64,000 nt of DNA from Phycisphaeraceae bacterium (GTDB lineage: Bacteria; Planctomycetota; Phycisphaerae; Phycisphaerales; UBA1924), in assembly GCA_015200025.1 (NCBI GenBank), contig CP054186.1:992001-1056000 (forward strand). Direction: 5' to 3'. Below, in pieces: positions 61,867 to 64,000 of the stretch. A program made the translations under genes and the position numbers. The notes under the pieces were generated by a model. That model was not told where the DNA came from, ran no database searches, and saw only the letters and a program-made list of their open reading frames with translations. The number at the start of each line of letters is the position of its first letter. The first letter of the stretch is position 1.

Positions 61867-63231
61867 TCACTTCCCCACGCAAAAGACCGAGAACACGCGC
61901 CCCAGCACGTCGTCGGGCGTCACCCGCCCCCCCAACTCCTCGAGCGCGTCGAGCGCGTCACGCAGCACGGCCGACACGGTCTCGGGAGCCCACTCGGGGC
62001 GCCCCGCCAGCGTCCCCGCGTCCGTGACGGCCCGGAGCGCCGATGCCAGCGCCCGGGCGTGACGCGGCGCGACCGCCGCACGGGGCGAGGTCCCCGCCGA
62101 GAACGCCGCGTCAGCGATCGCACGCCGCACCGGGCCCAGATTCCACCCGTCCAGTGCGCACACCCCGAGCCCCCCGTGACCGTCCGCGGTCGGGAGATCC
62201 GCCTTCGTGCGGACCCGGATCACCGGGATCGGGCGCACCGACGGGGGCACCCCAGACGCCTCGAATCGCCCGGACGGGTCGCACTGGATCCACACGTCCG
62301 CCACGCCCGCGATCGCCTTCGCCCGTTCACGGGCCGCACGGTCGAGGTCGTCGACCCCGGGCGTCCCGTCCAGCCCGGGCAGGTCGATCAGCTCGACCAC
62401 CCCGGCCCCGGGCATGTCCGCGCCGAGATCGAGCGGCTCGGCCAGCGCGTCCCGGGTCGTCCCGGCCCGCGGCGAGGCCACCGCGCGCGTCCGGCCCAAC
62501 AACGCGTTGAACAGCGTCGACTTCCCCGCGTTGGGCGGGCCGATCAGCACCACACGGGCGACGGCGCTCGGGGCCTCGACGGGGCGTACGTCGGCGCCGG
62601 CGTCACGCATCGCCGACCCCATCGACGCGAGCCTCGACACCAACGCCGCGGGCGCGATCGGGCGCACGTCCTCCTGATCGGTAAAGTCGATCCCCGCTTC
62701 GACCAGGGCCGCCAGGTCCGCCAGCTCCGACGTCCACGCCCGGTACCTCGCCCCGGCCGAACCCTCCAGCAGCTCGCGGGCGGCGTGAGCCTGCGCCTCG
62801 TCTTCCGCGGCGATCAGGGCCGCCACACCCTCGGCCTGTTCGAGCGTCAACTTCCCCGCGAAGTACGCCCTCGCCGTGAACTCGCCCGGGCCCGCCGAGC
62901 GAACCCCCGGGAACGCCAGAACATCATCGAGCAGCCGGCGGGCCAGCACGGGGTTGCCCGGACACAAGATCTCGGCGGCGTCCTGCCCCGTGTACGAACG
63001 CGGGGCGTGGTACGAGATCACCAGCACGGGCAACACCACCCCGCCCGAGAGCCGCCACCGCGCGGGCCGAATGCCACGCCCCGCCCGTGCCCCGGGCCCG
63101 ACGCGTTCGTCGAGGACCGCGGACGTGCCCGGGCCCGAGAGCCGGACCACGGCCCGCGCGGCCCGCCCTCGCGGCGACGCGACGGCGGCGATGGTGTCAC
63201 CCACGATCACGCCCGGGACCCTCCCGCGCAC
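61867..63231 (-). CDS. mnmE: tRNA uridine-34 modification GTPase MnmE
   Basis: 454 residues. The N-terminal THF-binding domain (DTIAAVASPRGRAARAVVRLSG) is followed by SAGPGEFTARAYFAGKLTLEQAEGV. The G domain has GPPNAGKSTLFNALLG, AGTTRD, DLPG and TKAD. The protein ends in FCVGK with the catalytic Cys. With MnmG it installs the 5-aminomethyl-type group on U34. It lies 7 bp after yidC, an order seen in many bacteria. Confidence 0.94.
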   Translation of the reverse strand: MRGRVPGVIVGDTIAAVASPRGRAARAVVRLSGPGTSAVLDERVGPGARAGRGIRPARWRLSGGVVLPVLVISYHAPRSYTGQDAAEILCPGNPVLARRLLDDVLAFPGVRSAGPGEFTARAYFAGKLTLEQAEGVAALIAAEDEAQAHAARELLEGSAGARYRAWTSELADLAALVEAGIDFTDQEDVRPIAPAALVSRLASMGSAMRDAGADVRPVEAPSAVARVVLIGPPNAGKSTLFNALLGRTRAVASPRAGTTRDALAEPLDLGADMPGAGVVELIDLPGLDGTPGVDDLDRAARERAKAIAGVADVWIQCDPSGRFEASGVPPSVRPIPVIRVRTKADLPTADGHGGLGVCALDGWNLGPVRRAIADAAFSAGTSPRAAVAPRHARALASALRAVTDAGTLAGRPEWAPETVSAVLRDALDALEELGGRVTPDDVLGRVFSVFCVGK

Positions 63232-63238
63232 GCCTCGC

Positions 63239-64000
63239 TCAGGGCTTCTTCTTCCCCGGCGGACGCTGGCGCTGCTCCTGCAACTGCCGGTGCTTCTCGG
63301 CGGCCTCCTGGAGGCGGGAGAAGAACCCCCCGCCCTTGGCCGCCCGGCGTTCCTTGAGCCGGTCGAGATTGAGCAGGTCGTGCGTCTCGATATGCCGGCG
63401 GATCCAGCGGCTCTCCATGATCCCCAGCGTGCTGTTGGCGATGAAGTACAGCGACATCCCGCTCGGGGCGTTGTACATCATCACCGGGAACAGGAAGACG
63501 GTCATCCACTTGACCATCTTCATCTGCATCTCCTGCTCGGGCGTCATCGTCGCCGAGGTCTGCGGCGGGGTCAGGTACTTCTGCTGCGCCCAGAACACCA
63601 GCATCAGCACGAACGGGAGGATGTTGAACGACGACAGCTCGCCCATCATCGGGATCGTCACGACGGTCTTGCCGAAGTAGATCAGCCGGTCCGGCTCGCC
63701 CAGGTCGCCCATGAACCAGAACGGACGCTCGGTCGTCCCCAGCATCTGGAACACCCCGAAGAGCGCGCCCTCGTGGCGCAGCTCCGCGGCGAACATGATC
63801 GTCGCCGATACCGCGATCCAGATCGGGGTCTGGAGGAAGATCGGGAAGCACCCCAGCATCCCCGCCGGGTTCACGCCCTCCTCACGCCACAGCTTGGCGG
63901 TCTCGGCCTGGAGCGTCTTGCTGTCGCTCCCGTACTTCTCCTTGAGCTTCTGCATCTTGGGCGCCAGCGCCTGCATCTGCTTCCCGAACCGCTGCATCCG
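63239..64000 (-). CDS. yidC: membrane protein insertase YidC, 5' part beyond window
   Basis: 254 C-terminal residues are present; the N-terminus lies past the right edge. QMQALAPKMQKLKEKYGSD is the conserved coiled cytoplasmic segment, then MLGCFPIFLQTPIWIAVSATI, PFVLMLVFWAQQKYL and the last helices VFLFPVMMYNAPSGMSLYFIANSTLGI. The charged C-terminus (GKKKP) may bind ribosomes. It inserts membrane proteins alone or with SecYEG. Confidence 0.95.
   Translation of the reverse strand, partial: RMQRFGKQMQALAPKMQKLKEKYGSDSKTLQAETAKLWREEGVNPAGMLGCFPIFLQTPIWIAVSATIMFAAELRHEGALFGVFQMLGTTERPFWFMGDLGEPDRLIYFGKTVVTIPMMGELSSFNILPFVLMLVFWAQQKYLTPPQTSATMTPEQEMQMKMVKWMTVFLFPVMMYNAPSGMSLYFIANSTLGIMESRWIRRHIETHDLLNLDRLKERRAAKGGGFFSRLQEAAEKHRQLQEQRQRPPGKKKP

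Noticed and set aside
1..64000. tRNA, rRNA, transposase or attachment-site signatures
   Set aside because: No T-loop/acceptor patterns, rRNA-like stretches, transposase motifs or flanking direct repeats were seen, including around the restriction-modification pair.

Overview
The window is about 69-70% GC, densely packed and bacterial. Several traits point to a planctomycete of the Phycisphaerae/Phycisphaerales type. These are a C-terminal paired EF-hand module ending in Gly-Cys (the 'GC-type dockerin' style), pseudopilin-like exported proteins with G|FTL cleavage sites, an elongation factor P with a TPGNLRAF tip loop, HEAT-repeat and Pro/Gln-rich lipoproteins or anchored proteins, and flagellar capping genes. 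This placement is inferred from family flavour, not from a marker gene. I saw no rRNA, tRNA, CRISPR array, insertion sequence or prophage.

Layout. 1-5.6 kb: an exported beta-propeller cut by the window edge, a hypothetical protein, ClpS, a dockerin-type exported protein coupled to a large collagen-like protein, and a membrane protein. 5.8-9.5 kb: FliD and FliS (flagellar cap and flagellin chaperone). 9.5-17.5 kb: DNA polymerase III delta', a D-amino-acid-oxidase-like enzyme, a BlaI repressor with its palindromic operator and a chimeric M56 peptidase, a UbiD decarboxylase, a methyltransferase and a PilZ-like protein. 17.5-31.4 kb: a peptide transporter with a large insertion, a guanine-deaminase-like amidohydrolase, an orphan ABC ATPase, a STAS protein, ScpB, RNase R, an NDUFA9-like dehydrogenase, a second ABC ATPase, HEAT and Pro-rich proteins, and an MDR dehydrogenase. 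31.4-35.7 kb: a PhnP-like hydrolase, then a four-gene cell-envelope lipoprotein cluster (COG3014-like, YcfL, LpoB-like, LpoB-like). 35.8-37.6 kb: a convergent restriction-modification pair of lower GC. 37.7-44.8 kb: a degenerate cobalamin-domain protein, UbiE, an M48 protease, an ECF sigma/anti-sigma pair, a pseudopilin and a cyclophilin. 44.8-49.3 kb: a Mn/Zn/Fe ABC importer whose two permeases both carry DtxR-like C-terminal domains, with twin operators at its promoter. 49.3-55.1 kb: a long coiled-coil membrane protein, a Cys-rich exported protein, RpiB, a TsaC-like/arginine-phosphatase-like fusion and a pseudopilin. 55.2-64 kb: ComEC and the housekeeping run yidC-mnmE-efp-aroK-topA.

Genes that work together: FliD/FliS; sigma/anti-sigma; BlaI/M56; the metal importer operon; UbiD and UbiE (quinone biosynthesis, not adjacent); and the LpoB-type lipoproteins, presumably acting on peptidoglycan synthases. 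A recurrent signal is TAnnnT placed only 5-8 nt before the start codon of at least eleven genes. This indicates widespread leaderless transcripts, and it settles several otherwise ambiguous starts.
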